Source: Clostridia bacterium
GTDB taxonomy: Bacteria > Bacillota > Clostridia > Oscillospirales > CAG-272
Reading direction: 5' to 3'
DNA length: 64,000 nt
Assembly (NCBI GenBank): GCA_017399305.1
Contig: JAFQDK010000005.1
Coordinates: 1 to 64,000, forward strand
Below are positions 17,201-26,020 of the stretch, piece by piece (the first letter of the stretch is position 1; each line of letters opens with the position of its first letter). The position numbers were made by a program, and so were the translations under genes. The notes beneath the pieces were generated by a model, which did no database searches, was not told the origin of the DNA, and saw only the letters and a program-made list of their open reading frames with translations.

Positions 17201-18337
17201 TCAACATCCTCCGAGCGTGATTTTGGTCTTTTCGGTAAAATCGCATACGCTGTCATCCGTGACCTTAAGGTATACGGCGAGGTTTCTTCTACCTATCCGA
17301 ATGCAGTTGTAGGCGGTATTGTCGGAACTGTCGATTACGGCGCAATAGTTTCGGAATGTGAAAATTATTGTACTGTCACTCACGATAACAGCACAAGGAG
17401 TGCAAAAGGTGTTGGTGGCATATCGGGTTACATCTATTCTGGCGGAGTAAAGCAGGGCTCGATAGTTAAAAACTGTATAAACAACGGTGCAGTTACCTCC
17501 GAAACTCACGGTAACTCAGCAACCGTCGGCGGTATCACCGGTGCGCTTCAGAATGACGGCGCAGGTGCAAGCTATGTTACACATTGTATAAACAACGGCA
17601 CCGTATACGGTGGCGGAGTATCTGTAGGCGGTATTGTAGGATATATGGGACAGGCAAAGGCAACAGGCGGTGCAAACCGTGTTGAATATTGCCTAAACAA
17701 TGCAGCTGTAACAGGCGCAAAGGGACGTGTCGGCGGTATTGTTGGTTTCTCATATTCCAAGTGTGAAACTGTAGCGAACTCAAATCTAATTGAGTTCTGC
17801 ATTAACAACGGTGCAGTTCACAGCGGCACAGGCTACGAGGTTGGCGGAATTGTTGGCATCAATGTTGCAATTGTAAATGAATGTGTTAACTTTGGCAAGG
17901 TAAGCGCGGAGGATACAAAAGAAGTTGCCGGTGTTATCGGCAGAAACGCTTCGCTTGTAACTGCCATGCAGTACACTATAACAAATTCATATACTATTGC
18001 TTATACTCCCATTGCTGTAAATCTTGAAGCAAACTATACAATAACAAACTGTGCTATAGCAAGTGAAAGTGATATAGCAACCGGTCAGACCTCACTTACT
18101 TACGGCGAAGGCGGATTTGTATATCTTGGTGGCAAGCTTTCTCTTGCAAAGGTAAACGGTATTCCTTCGCGTTACGACGTGAACGGAGACGGATCTATCA
18201 GCGTTTACGATGCGTTGCAGGTTCTGAAAGCAATGGTTAACCATTGCGGTATTCCCAACCGCTTTGTCGCTGACATAAACGGTGACGGCGAACTTACACT
18301 TATGGATGCCCTTGCGCATTTCAAGTCTCTTGTATAA
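14234..18337 (+). CDS. Secreted GH3 glycosidase with permuted domains, carbohydrate-binding-like module, GLUG repeats and dockerin
   Basis: ATG 14234 follows GGAGG. The 1367 residues begin with a signal peptide (about 1-25). The GH3 C-terminal sandwich domain comes first (about 30-290), then an Fn3-like domain (about 315-425), then the GH3 TIM-barrel domain (about 460-790). This is the reverse of the usual order, an arrangement known from some rumen beta-glucosidases. The barrel has DTTDGPQGI, CGRNFEYFSEDP and the nucleophile motif TTDWSND (Asp near 711). A CBM6-like module (about 795-930) follows. GLUG-type repeats with GGI-GxV patterns (about 935-1290) come next. The last part is a type I dockerin with two calcium loops (DVNGDGSISVYDA and DINGDGELTLMDA). 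The substrate is probably a beta-glucoside or beta-xyloside. The next GH3 gene is a close paralogue. Confidence 0.88.
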   Translation: MNKITALLLSLVLLCVSFSFAANAFTVSDGSDISYAAASESMVLLKNDNDALPLKNTDKIAIFGEGQVFTDGRTGGFIFMGQGSGSFRFDGTIKNPCDVLASYVDNGKLGGVYTTLSASYKNVAATGSDFSYSPTDAEYTAAAAYADKAVYIINRVAHEGADADESLFELTSKEQSELTKLCSAFGNKSVIVAVNNGVALNMGFAKGRVAGIDVDAVIAVPYMGICGVDVFCETLVGDINPSGKSTDTYAKKLTDYPSYKGFYENAYYSHYYEDIYVGYRYFETFNVDVDYEFGYGLSYTTFDISDVTYSEDGGNISVTAKVTNTGDVSGKEVVQLYFGAPQKGTNGAVLSKASKELSGFAKTSLLVPGASETVSITFDIDTMASYDDLGTTGKKSAYVMEAGDYTVYVGNSVKNTVVAGVHTEETLRVTEQLSTLCEPFMVFDRMTFDGSEKVGVDSKRNTSILHTPEVATMTYPSEPIQFSEVVNGNATVEEFLSQMSNFELCTLAGMEKALLVGSWGGSEEVQEKYGIARADTTDGPQGIKPSTICTGIPSASALACTWNLDLLANLGDMIGREALISDTDVWLSPGVNIHRFPLCGRNFEYFSEDPYLTGAMAAVIIKNVEKNGVPCSIKHFVANEREYYRSTMDCRVSERALREIYLLPFEMGVEAGVSTVMTSYNKLNGKETAESAELIRGILRGEWGFDGLVTTDWSNDSNLKNEVIAGNNVHSSVNFEHQAKRYEQLVAAVKDGSVSRSLLIENSTYVINLLLKTPAARTLANPEVCVVKASGESKFEAEDYSNKHNFPRFEQISSGTAMSYTRFEEGYTPWLEYTLDVEEAGSYILHVNMSNGSTTYNGNALRVFVNGEEQQMTYQAANTGSWTTYTVKEVGRVDLPKGKVTLKIKCNDNANCGNFDYFTLTPITECYIAISTADELVALMSDSTKWSGKYYLTNDIDLTGKAQYPIGTYATNFKGIFDGMGHSIKGINLSTSSERDFGLFGKIAYAVIRDLKVYGEVSSTYPNAVVGGIVGTVDYGAIVSECENYCTVTHDNSTRSAKGVGGISGYIYSGGVKQGSIVKNCINNGAVTSETHGNSATVGGITGALQNDGAGASYVTHCINNGTVYGGGVSVGGIVGYMGQAKATGGANRVEYCLNNAAVTGAKGRVGGIVGFSYSKCETVANSNLIEFCINNGAVHSGTGYEVGGIVGINVAIVNECVNFGKVSAEDTKEVAGVIGRNASLVTAMQYTITNSYTIAYTPIAVNLEANYTITNCAIASESDIATGQTSLTYGEGGFVYLGGKLSLAKVNGIPSRYDVNGDGSISVYDALQVLKAMVNHCGIPNRFVADINGDGELTLMDALAHFKSLV

Positions 18338-18372
18338 ACAGTAAAGGGCGGTAAATCCGCCCTTTACTGTTT
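18338..18372. terminator. Bidirectional terminator between GH3-1 and AraC-2
   Basis: AACAGTAAAGGGCGG pairs perfectly with CCGCCCTTTACTGTT around TAAAT. The stop codon of the minus-strand AraC gene lies inside the stem. Confidence 0.85.
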
Positions 18373-19140
18373 TATACTTCTATACTCACTCGGAGTCTTT
18401 CCTGTAGCTTCTTTGAATACACGGTTAAAGTTTCGCATACTGCCAAAACCGCAGTCGAGTGCAATCTGTGTTATCTTTTTATCACCTCTGAGCATCTTTT
18501 TTGCATCCTCAATACGCATGGTTGAAATAAACTGCGAGAATCCGGTTTTGAATTTGTCGGAAAACAGATGCGAAAGATGCGTTGCGGAATACCCGAGTTC
18601 TTCTGCCACCGATGTAAGCGATATTGGCTCCTTATAATGGGCAGAGCAGTACTCTATCAGCCTTTCTTCAATAGTAGCTTCGGTTTTGCTTGCCGCATAA
18701 AGCTCTATTCTTGGCAAAAGGTTGCCGAGAATTAGCGATATATATCCTTGAGCCATTCCTTTGTAATATATATTGCCGCTTTCATAGGTGTCAGTCGCTT
18801 TGTAAAAAAGACTATCTGTCTCCTCATCTATTCCGCAAATCACAGGCGATTTGGGGAGCATGTTACAAAATACACCGTCGAATATCGGCAGATTTTTTGG
18901 AAAAAGCAGAGCAATATTTTCAATGTCTGCTGCTTCGTGTGAGTGTATTTGTCCCGGAAATACCAAAAGTACATCGCCTTTATTAAGTTTGTATTCTTTA
19001 AAGTTAATGTAGCATATCCATTCGCCGCCTCTTGCATAAAGCATTTCGACATAATCATGGGCATGTTGTTGCATAAAGCCTGCTTTTTGTCTGTGCCATG
19101 CATGTATTCCGTTCCATCGTGTTTCGTAAACAACAGCCAT
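18364..19140 (-). CDS. AraC family regulator divergent from the second permuted GH3 gene
   Basis: I use ATG 19140 (MAVVYETRWNG), which has GGAGG upstream; the frame is open to 19194 without a site. The 258 residues have a cupin-like N-terminus (HAHDYVEMLYARGGE) and two C-terminal HTH motifs (ISLTSVAEELGYSATHLSHLF and ITQIALDCGFGSMRNFNRVF). It is clearly paralogous to the AraC protein at 13322-14125, so regulator and enzyme were duplicated together. Its effector is probably a product of plant polysaccharide breakdown. Confidence 0.9.
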   Translation of the reverse strand: MAVVYETRWNGIHAWHRQKAGFMQQHAHDYVEMLYARGGEWICYINFKEYKLNKGDVLLVFPGQIHSHEAADIENIALLFPKNLPIFDGVFCNMLPKSPVICGIDEETDSLFYKATDTYESGNIYYKGMAQGYISLILGNLLPRIELYAASKTEATIEERLIEYCSAHYKEPISLTSVAEELGYSATHLSHLFSDKFKTGFSQFISTMRIEDAKKMLRGDKKITQIALDCGFGSMRNFNRVFKEATGKTPSEYRSIKQ

Positions 19141-19188
19141 ACATCCTCCATTGTCGCAAAAAATGTCTACTATAATATGGTATTTTTC

Positions 19189-19220
19189 TTTCATTATAGC
19201 ATATTTTTGCTATAATACAA
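19189..19220. promoter_or_regulatory. Symmetric promoter region between AraC-2 and GH3-2
   Basis: ATTATAGC (19193-19200) and GCTATAAT (19209-19216) are inverted around ATATTTTT. The plus strand has TATAAT (19211-19216); the minus strand has TATAAT (19198-19193) with TTGTAT (19220-19215) 16 bases upstream. The core CATATTTTTGCTATAAT is shared with the AraC-1/GH3-1 promoter. Confidence 0.7.
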
Positions 19221-19247
19221 GTAGATAATTATTTTTTGGAGGTATAT

Positions 19248-22200
19248 ATGAAAATCAGAGCTTTAATTTCTATTATGCTCGTAGCATTGCTTGTATGCAG
19301 CGTATTGCCTTTTACGGCAAGTGCATACGCCGTTACAGATGGCGCGGACAAGTCATATGTTGCGGCATCCGAGGCGATGGTGCTTCTCAAAAACGAGAAC
19401 AATGCACTCCCGTTTACATCCTCGGATAAAATTGCCATTTTTGGCGAAGGTCAGGTCTATACCGACGGTAAGACCGGCGGCTTCTTCCTTATGGGACGCG
19501 GAAGCGGATATTTTGTACCGTCAGAGACACCTAAGAACCCCTGTGATGTGCTTGCTTCTTATGTAAGTGCAGGTAAACTCGGCGGTGTTTATACTGCACT
19601 CTCCGATTCATACAAAGCGGCGGCTGTAACAGGTGAGGATTTTTCGTATTCTCCTACCGATGCAGAGTATACTGCGGCGGCTGAATATGCCGATAAAGCA
19701 GTTTACATTGTAAACCGCACATCCAGTGAGGGCGCAGATATTTCAAAAGCAAATTTCTATCTTACCTCGGCAGAGCAGGCGGAACTCAAAAAGGTTTGTA
19801 CTGCATTTAACGGTAAGCCTGTTGTAGTTGTGCTTAATACAGGTAGTATGATAAACTGCGGTTTTGCAAACGGACGTGAGGACGGAATTTATGCAGATGC
19901 GGTTATCACCGCAACCTATCTCGGTATCCGCGGCGTTGATGCGCTTTGTGCTGCACTTGTCGGCGATGTTAACCCCTCAGGTAAAACCGTTGATATTTAT
20001 GCAAAGACACTTGAGGATTATCCCAGCTACAACGGATTTTATGAGAGCAAAGATTATACCACCTACTATGAAGATATTTACACAGGTTATCGCTATTTTG
20101 AGACTTTCAATGTAGATGTAGACTATCCTTTCGGCTACGGTCTTTCTTATACAACGTTTGACATATCCGATGTTACATATTCAGAGGCAGGCGGCAAGAT
20201 CACCGTTACTGCAAAAGTAACAAACACAGGTAGCGTAGCTGGTAAAGAAGTAATACAGGTATACTTCGGCGCACCGCAGAAGGGAACAGGCGCTGCTGTT
20301 CTCTCTAAAGCTTCAAAGGAGCTTTGCAGCTTTACAAAGACTTCACTTCTTGCTGCAGGCGCAAGCGAAACCGTATCTGTAACATTTGACATTGATACCA
20401 TGGCATCCTATGATGACCTCGGCGCGACAGGTAATAAGTCAGCGTACGTTATGGAAGCGGGCGACTATACAGTTTATGTAGGCAATTCTGTCCGCAACAC
20501 CGTAGTTGCAGGCAAGCATACCGAGAATGAACTTCGCGTTACCGAGCAGCTTACAGAGCTTTGCGAGCCCACAACTGCATTTGAGCGAATGACGTTTGAC
20601 GGTACAGAAACCGTTGGAGAAAATTCTTCATTCAGAAGTGACCTTTTGCATACTCCTACAGAGGTAAAGCAGACAAATCCTGTAACACCCATTAAATTTG
20701 CAGATACTATCAGCGGCAAAGCTACAATAGATGAATTCCTTGCGCAGATGACAAATGAGGAACTTGCTACCGTGGCGCTCATGACCAATGCATCCCCCAC
20801 AAATACAGGTGCATGGGGCGCAAGTGCGGCAGTTGCTGAAAAATATACCATTCCGCTTGCATATACCTGTGACGGCCCTGCAGGAATCCGTCATACAACA
20901 AAGGGTACAGGTCTTCCTTGTGCGACTGCGCTTGCATGCACATGGAACAAGGATGTTGTAGCCGCTCTCGGCGATGTTATTGGCAGAGAGTGTGCAATGA
21001 CCGATATTGACGTGTGGCTTGCTCCCGCGGTAAATCTCCACCATTATCCGCTTTGCGGACGTAACTTTGAGTACTTCTCCGAAGACCCATATATTTCGGG
21101 TGTAATGGCGGCTGAGCTTATCAAGGGCGTTGAAGCAAACGGCATTGCTTGCTCTATAAAGCATTTTATTGCTAACGAAAAAGAGCAGAACCGTAATCAG
21201 GTTGACTCACGTATGTCCGAGCGTGCGCTCCGTGAAATCTATCTTGTTCCTTTCAAGATGGCAGTTGATGCAGGTGTAGGCACGGTAATGACATCCTATA
21301 ACTTCTTAAACGGCACAGAAACCTCGGAGAATGCAGAACTTCTCCGCGGAATTCTTCGCGGTGAATGGGGCTTTGACGGAGTTGTAACTACCGACTGGTC
21401 AAACGACTCCAACCTTGCAAAAGAAGTTATTGCCGGTAACAACGTTCACTCCTCCATGCACTATGGAGCAGACGGAAGTGCATACGAGTACCACATGGAG
21501 AATAAGTATGCAGAGCTTATGGCAGGTGTTGAAGACGGCACGGTTAGCCGTTCGCTACTTATTGAAAATGCTACTTATATGATGGAACTGCTCACAAAGT
21601 CAATGGCGGCAGACCGTCTTGGAAGTCCCGCTATCTGGACAGTAGACGCTTCCGGCGAGAGCAAATTTGAAGCAGAAAACTATACATATAAGCACGGCTA
21701 TGCACGTCCTGAAACATCAGGTAGCCGTACAGTAATGTCCTATGTGCGCGCTACAGGTATGCATGTTCCTTATCTCACATATACACTTGATGTAAAGGAA
21801 GCAGGAACCTATATCCTCACTGCAGGATATGCAAATGCATCGGCTGATGCAAATGCAAATGCTGTCCGTGTGTTTGTAAACGGTGCAGAGCAGCTTACAA
21901 ACTTTAATGCAACCGCTACAGGCGGCTGGTCAAAGGTTGTAGATGCGGAGATAGGCACGGTAACACTTCCCAAGGGAACAGTAGAACTCAAGGTAAAGAG
22001 TGCGGTAAACCGTGCATGCGGTAACTTTGATTACTTTATCTTAACTCCTATTGAAGAAGCATATACTGCGATTTCCACACCTGCTGAACTTATTGCACTT
22101 ATGGGCGACAGCACAAAGTGGAGCGGCAGCTACTATCTCACAGATGATATTGACCTCACCGGTGTAGAAGGTCAGGGACCTATCGGTACAAATGCTACCA

Positions 22201-23420
22201 AATTCACAGGTAAATTTGACGGTATGGGTCACTCTATAAAAGGGCTTTCGATTACTACGTCTACCGAACAGGATTTCGGTCTTTTCGGCAAAACTATGTA
22301 TGCAAGAATTCGCAATCTCACAGTTTACGGCTCGGTTACATCGACAACAGCAGGTAACGCAGTTGTAGGCGGCATAGTAGGTACACTTGACCCCGATTCA
22401 TTTGTTGTAAACTGTACAAGCTATGTAAATGTTACATATAACAATACCACTAAAGCCGCAAAGGGTGTCGGCGGTGTAGCGGGATATCTTTATGCAGGAA
22501 GCTCCAATACAGGCACTGTGGTAAAGAATTGTACAAACTATGGCACAGTTAAGTCTATTACCGGCGGCAAAGAGGCTATTGTCGGCGGTATCACAGGTAT
22601 CATCAACGACAACGGTGCAGGTGTAGTTGAACTCAAATACTGTCAGAACTTCGGCGATGTATACGGCGAAGGAATAAAGGTCGGCGGTATTGTCGGTTAT
22701 CTTGCTCAGGCAGCCGCAGGCGGCGGTGCGGATGTTGCATACTGTGCAAATCACGGTAGCGTAACCGCAACCAAGGGCACGCAGGCGCGTATGGGCGGTA
22801 TTGTAGGCTATGCAAATTCTTCAAGCGTTACCGACGGAAAAGAACCTAATATTACATTCTGCATTAACTACGGCAATGTAACAACAGATATTAGTTATGA
22901 ATCCGCAGGTATTCTCGGATACAATGTTGGCGTAAACCTTGATAACTGTGTAAACCTCGGTACGCTTACTGCTCTTGACAGTGCGACAACTACAAAGCCG
23001 ATGGGCGGTGTAGTAGGAAAGACCTATACAGCAAAGACTGCCATCGTTTATGAGATTACAAACTGCTATACAACTGTTGGTGATGTTATTCCCACAGTGG
23101 GCTATGAAAAACCCAATTATTACACATTTACCGATTGTGCAGCCGTAAGCGAAAGTGCTCTGATAAACGAGAAGACCACTCTTACATACGGCTATGACGG
23201 TTATAGTGTAATCGAAAACGAACTTAAGATTTCGGCTTTTGAACAGGATTATACCCTCGGTGATGTAAACGGTGACGGAAATATAACTCTTATTGATGTT
23301 ATCCGCTCATTGAAGCTTGTTCTTAACGGAGGCGGATATTTACCGGTTGCAGACATGAACGTAGATAACGTAGTAAATCTTCTTGATGTAATTAAACTTT
23401 TTAAACTTCTTGCAAACTAA
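19248..23420 (+). CDS. Second secreted permuted GH3 glycosidase with GLUG repeats and dockerin
   Basis: ATG 19248 follows TTTGGAGG; 1390 residues. The domain order is the same as in the preceding GH3: signal peptide, GH3 C-terminal domain, Fn3, TIM barrel with TCDGPAGI and TTDWSND (nucleophile Asp near 715), CBM6-like module (about 800-930), GLUG repeats, and a dockerin. Its calcium loops are DVNGDGNITLIDV and DMNVDNVVNLLDV; the second is imperfect. Many stretches match the first copy almost exactly (for example GYRYFETFNVDVDY), showing tandem duplication. The acid/base and pocket regions differ more, so the two may prefer different sugars. The cytoplasmic GH3 gene starts 12 bases later. Confidence 0.88.
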   Translation: MKIRALISIMLVALLVCSVLPFTASAYAVTDGADKSYVAASEAMVLLKNENNALPFTSSDKIAIFGEGQVYTDGKTGGFFLMGRGSGYFVPSETPKNPCDVLASYVSAGKLGGVYTALSDSYKAAAVTGEDFSYSPTDAEYTAAAEYADKAVYIVNRTSSEGADISKANFYLTSAEQAELKKVCTAFNGKPVVVVLNTGSMINCGFANGREDGIYADAVITATYLGIRGVDALCAALVGDVNPSGKTVDIYAKTLEDYPSYNGFYESKDYTTYYEDIYTGYRYFETFNVDVDYPFGYGLSYTTFDISDVTYSEAGGKITVTAKVTNTGSVAGKEVIQVYFGAPQKGTGAAVLSKASKELCSFTKTSLLAAGASETVSVTFDIDTMASYDDLGATGNKSAYVMEAGDYTVYVGNSVRNTVVAGKHTENELRVTEQLTELCEPTTAFERMTFDGTETVGENSSFRSDLLHTPTEVKQTNPVTPIKFADTISGKATIDEFLAQMTNEELATVALMTNASPTNTGAWGASAAVAEKYTIPLAYTCDGPAGIRHTTKGTGLPCATALACTWNKDVVAALGDVIGRECAMTDIDVWLAPAVNLHHYPLCGRNFEYFSEDPYISGVMAAELIKGVEANGIACSIKHFIANEKEQNRNQVDSRMSERALREIYLVPFKMAVDAGVGTVMTSYNFLNGTETSENAELLRGILRGEWGFDGVVTTDWSNDSNLAKEVIAGNNVHSSMHYGADGSAYEYHMENKYAELMAGVEDGTVSRSLLIENATYMMELLTKSMAADRLGSPAIWTVDASGESKFEAENYTYKHGYARPETSGSRTVMSYVRATGMHVPYLTYTLDVKEAGTYILTAGYANASADANANAVRVFVNGAEQLTNFNATATGGWSKVVDAEIGTVTLPKGTVELKVKSAVNRACGNFDYFILTPIEEAYTAISTPAELIALMGDSTKWSGSYYLTDDIDLTGVEGQGPIGTNATKFTGKFDGMGHSIKGLSITTSTEQDFGLFGKTMYARIRNLTVYGSVTSTTAGNAVVGGIVGTLDPDSFVVNCTSYVNVTYNNTTKAAKGVGGVAGYLYAGSSNTGTVVKNCTNYGTVKSITGGKEAIVGGITGIINDNGAGVVELKYCQNFGDVYGEGIKVGGIVGYLAQAAAGGGADVAYCANHGSVTATKGTQARMGGIVGYANSSSVTDGKEPNITFCINYGNVTTDISYESAGILGYNVGVNLDNCVNLGTLTALDSATTTKPMGGVVGKTYTAKTAIVYEITNCYTTVGDVIPTVGYEKPNYYTFTDCAAVSESALINEKTTLTYGYDGYSVIENELKISAFEQDYTLGDVNGDGNITLIDVIRSLKLVLNGGGYLPVADMNVDNVVNLLDVIKLFKLLAN

Positions 23421-23432
23421 AAGGAACTATTT

Positions 23433-25709
23433 ATGGAAAACAAAATCAAAGAACTACTTTCGCAAATGACAATAGAGGAGAAAATCTCCTTTTGTTCAGG
23501 ACATGATGCATGGCATGCTGAGTCGCTCCGGCGACTCGGCATACCCGAGATTATGATGTGTGACGGACCTCACGGACTCCGCAAGCGCGATAAGAATGAG
23601 CAGGGCGAGTATTATACCGTAAAGGCTACATGCTTCCCGCCGGCATCGGCTATGGCTAATTCATGGGATCCATCACTTGCCGGCAGAGTAGGCAAGTATA
23701 TAGGCGAGGAATGTAAAGCAGAGCAGGTTTCCATACTGCTTGGTCCCGGTATGAATATTAAGCGTTCTCCCACATGTGGACGTAACTTTGAGTATTATTC
23801 AGAGGATCCGTATCTTTCCGGTAAGGTTGCCGCAGGTTTTATAAACGGACTTCAGGGAGAGGGTATTGCGGCTTGCGCAAAGCACTTTTGTGTAAACAAT
23901 CAGGAGACACGTCGTTTCTCTACAAGTGCAAATGTTTCTGAGCGCGCGCTTTATGAGATTTATCTCCCGTCTTTTGAAATTGCTGTCAAAGAAGCAAATG
24001 TGCAGACTATTATGCACTCATACAACCGTATCAACGGTCATTATGTAAGTGAGGATAAGGAGCTTATTACCGACACTCTTCGCGGCAAATGGGGCTTTAA
24101 CGGCTATGTAATGAGCGACTGGAATGCAATGAGCAGCCGTGTACCTGCATATAAGGCTGGCACCGATGTTGAGATGCCTCCTTGCAGCGGTCTCCGTGAT
24201 GCCGAGGTGCTTGAGGCGTATAAAAACGGTGAAATCACCATGGAGGAGATTGACAACTCAGTTACAAACGTTCTCCGTGTTATCTTCCGTCACTTGCCAA
24301 ACGGCGAGAAGGGAACATTCTCTGTAGACGAGCATCACTCCGCAGCCGCAAAGGCTGCAGAGGAATGCATGGTGCTTCTCAAAAATGATAATAATGTTCT
24401 TCCTTTTGAGAGCGGAAAGCCTCTTGCAGTTATAGGCGGCTTTGCTAAAAAGCCTAGATTTCAGGGCGGCGGTTCAAGCCATGTAGAACCTCTTCGCGTT
24501 GACGATATAACAGAATATCTTAATGCGGAAAATGGCATCGAGATTACATACGCTGACGGCTATGACGAAAAGCATACTACCAATCCCGAGCTTATTGCAG
24601 AGGCAGTTGAAGCTGCAAAAAAGTGCGGACGTGCTGTGATTTTTGCAGGCATGCCCGATTCCTACGAAACAGAGGGACGAGACCGTAGACACATGAAGCT
24701 TCCTCCTGCGCATAATGAGCTTATTGAAGCTGTATGTACTGCTTGCGAAAATGTTGTTGTAGTGCTTATGGCAGGCAGTCCGAATGAGCTTCCTTGGGTG
24801 GATAAGGCTCCCGCGATAATGCATGCATATCTTGGCGGTCAGGCACTTGGTGGAGCGGTTGCACGTATTCTTTTCGGCAAGGTAAATCCCTCCGGTAAGC
24901 TCGCAGAAACACATCCCGTCCGCTTTGAGGATAACCCCGCATACCTCAATTTCCCCGGTGACGGCGATGAATGCTTCTACGGCGAGGATATTTATGTAGG
25001 CTATCGCTACTACGACAAAAAGAAGATGGATGTTCTGTTCCCATTCGGACACGGACTTTCTTATACAAGGTTTGAGTATACATCAATTAACGCAGACGGC
25101 AATACCGTCACTGTGACAGTTAAAAATATTGGTGCCCGCGTTGGCAAAGAGGTAGTACAGCTTTATGCATCCGCATTACCGCATCCCGTTACTTCCACAT
25201 ACGTCGGCGAAAGTTCATTTGGATTTGCACGTCCCGAAAAATGGCTTGTAGGCTTTGACAAGATAGAGCTTGCACCGGGCGAAGAAAAGGAAGTTGCTTT
25301 TGAACTTTATGACCGTGTATTTTCGGTTTATGATGCAAAAGTAAAGGACTTTCGCGTAATCGGCGGCGACTATGCTATAAGTGCGGCGGCATCAAGCAGA
25401 GATATCCGCATAAGCACTACTGTAAGTGTAGAGGATGATACATCCTTTGTTCCTGTGATTACAAAGAACACCGTATTTGAGGACTTGTTTGTTGACAAGC
25501 GCTATCCCAAGGCTATTGTCGATGAACTTGTAAAAGAAGTGCTTCCACAGTTTGAAGGCGACGGAGAAGAAGGTCTTAACTTTGACGAAATGCGCAGACA
25601 TAACGGATACGTGCTTCGCCAGAAATTAACAACCGTTAAGAGCATCGAAAAGCTTGACGAAATTATCGAAAGAGCAAATAAAAAGCTCCGTGAATACTAC
25701 GGCAAATAA
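23433..25709 (+). CDS. Cytoplasmic GH3 family beta-glycosidase
   Basis: The 758 residues start directly with the GH3 barrel (MENKIKELLSQMTIEEKISF) and have no signal peptide. The order is normal: barrel (about 1-290, with CDGPHGLRK, CGRNFEYYSEDP and nucleophile motif MSDWNAM, Asp near 228), C-terminal sandwich (about 310-560), and Fn3-like domain (about 575-670). A helical end follows. Length and order are typical of intracellular beta-glucosidases or xylosidases that cut imported oligosaccharides. It lies 12 bases behind the secreted GH3 gene, suggesting one transcript for outside and inside steps. Confidence 0.9.
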   Translation: MENKIKELLSQMTIEEKISFCSGHDAWHAESLRRLGIPEIMMCDGPHGLRKRDKNEQGEYYTVKATCFPPASAMANSWDPSLAGRVGKYIGEECKAEQVSILLGPGMNIKRSPTCGRNFEYYSEDPYLSGKVAAGFINGLQGEGIAACAKHFCVNNQETRRFSTSANVSERALYEIYLPSFEIAVKEANVQTIMHSYNRINGHYVSEDKELITDTLRGKWGFNGYVMSDWNAMSSRVPAYKAGTDVEMPPCSGLRDAEVLEAYKNGEITMEEIDNSVTNVLRVIFRHLPNGEKGTFSVDEHHSAAAKAAEECMVLLKNDNNVLPFESGKPLAVIGGFAKKPRFQGGGSSHVEPLRVDDITEYLNAENGIEITYADGYDEKHTTNPELIAEAVEAAKKCGRAVIFAGMPDSYETEGRDRRHMKLPPAHNELIEAVCTACENVVVVLMAGSPNELPWVDKAPAIMHAYLGGQALGGAVARILFGKVNPSGKLAETHPVRFEDNPAYLNFPGDGDECFYGEDIYVGYRYYDKKKMDVLFPFGHGLSYTRFEYTSINADGNTVTVTVKNIGARVGKEVVQLYASALPHPVTSTYVGESSFGFARPEKWLVGFDKIELAPGEEKEVAFELYDRVFSVYDAKVKDFRVIGGDYAISAAASSRDIRISTTVSVEDDTSFVPVITKNTVFEDLFVDKRYPKAIVDELVKEVLPQFEGDGEEGLNFDEMRRHNGYVLRQKLTTVKSIEKLDEIIERANKKLREYYGK

Positions 25710-25719
25710 TTAAATAAGT

Positions 25720-25754
25720 TTTATGGGGCTGCTTTGCAGCCCCTAAAATTTTTA
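25720..25754 (+). terminator. Terminator after the cytoplasmic GH3 gene
   Basis: GGGGCTG and CAGCCCC form a 7-bp GC-rich stem around CTTTG, extended by A/T pairs and followed by a short T-rich run. Confidence 0.75.
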
Positions 25755-25762
25755 TATTTCTA

Positions 25763-25791
25763 TTGACAAAATAACTTTACCGTGATATATT
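25763..25791 (+). promoter_or_regulatory. Promoter of the lysine-riboswitch transcript
   Basis: TTGACA (25763-25768) and TATATT (25786-25791) are 17 bases apart, placing the transcript start just before the aptamer. Confidence 0.85.
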
Positions 25792-25802
25792 ATTGAAGTA
25801 AT

Positions 25803-25958
25803 GATAGAGGTGCGATGTTTAAGAGTAGCATTTTTTAAATGTACGGTGCATAAATGTGAAAGGGAACATTGCCGAAGCGGTTCGATTGCCGAAAAGTCGA
25901 ATACGCTGGGGCGTATCAAAATATGATGCGAACTGTCACCGAAAGGTGGAGAGCTGTC
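25803..25958 (+). ncRNA. Lysine riboswitch (L-box) aptamer
   Basis: The sequence follows the L-box consensus closely: GATAGAGGTGCGA, AAGAGTA, GTGAAAGGG, TTGCCGAAG, GCTGGG and AACTGTCACC occur in order. The closing helix pairs GATAG (25803-25807) with CTGTC (25954-25958). L-box RNAs bind lysine and usually switch off lysine synthesis or import genes. The element precedes a polar amino acid ABC transporter, which identifies that transporter as a likely lysine importer. Confidence 0.95.
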
Positions 25959-25973
25959 AAGGTTACAATGTTA

Positions 25974-26020
25974 CCATGTCACTTTTCATTTTTTGGTGAA
26001 AATTAGACATGGCTTTTTTA
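25974..26020 (+). terminator. Riboswitch-controlled intrinsic terminator
   Basis: CCATGTC (25974-25980) pairs with GACATGG (26006-26012), with an inner TTTTCA/TGAAAA pairing and a following T run. It lies directly after the lysine aptamer and should form when lysine is bound. Confidence 0.88.
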
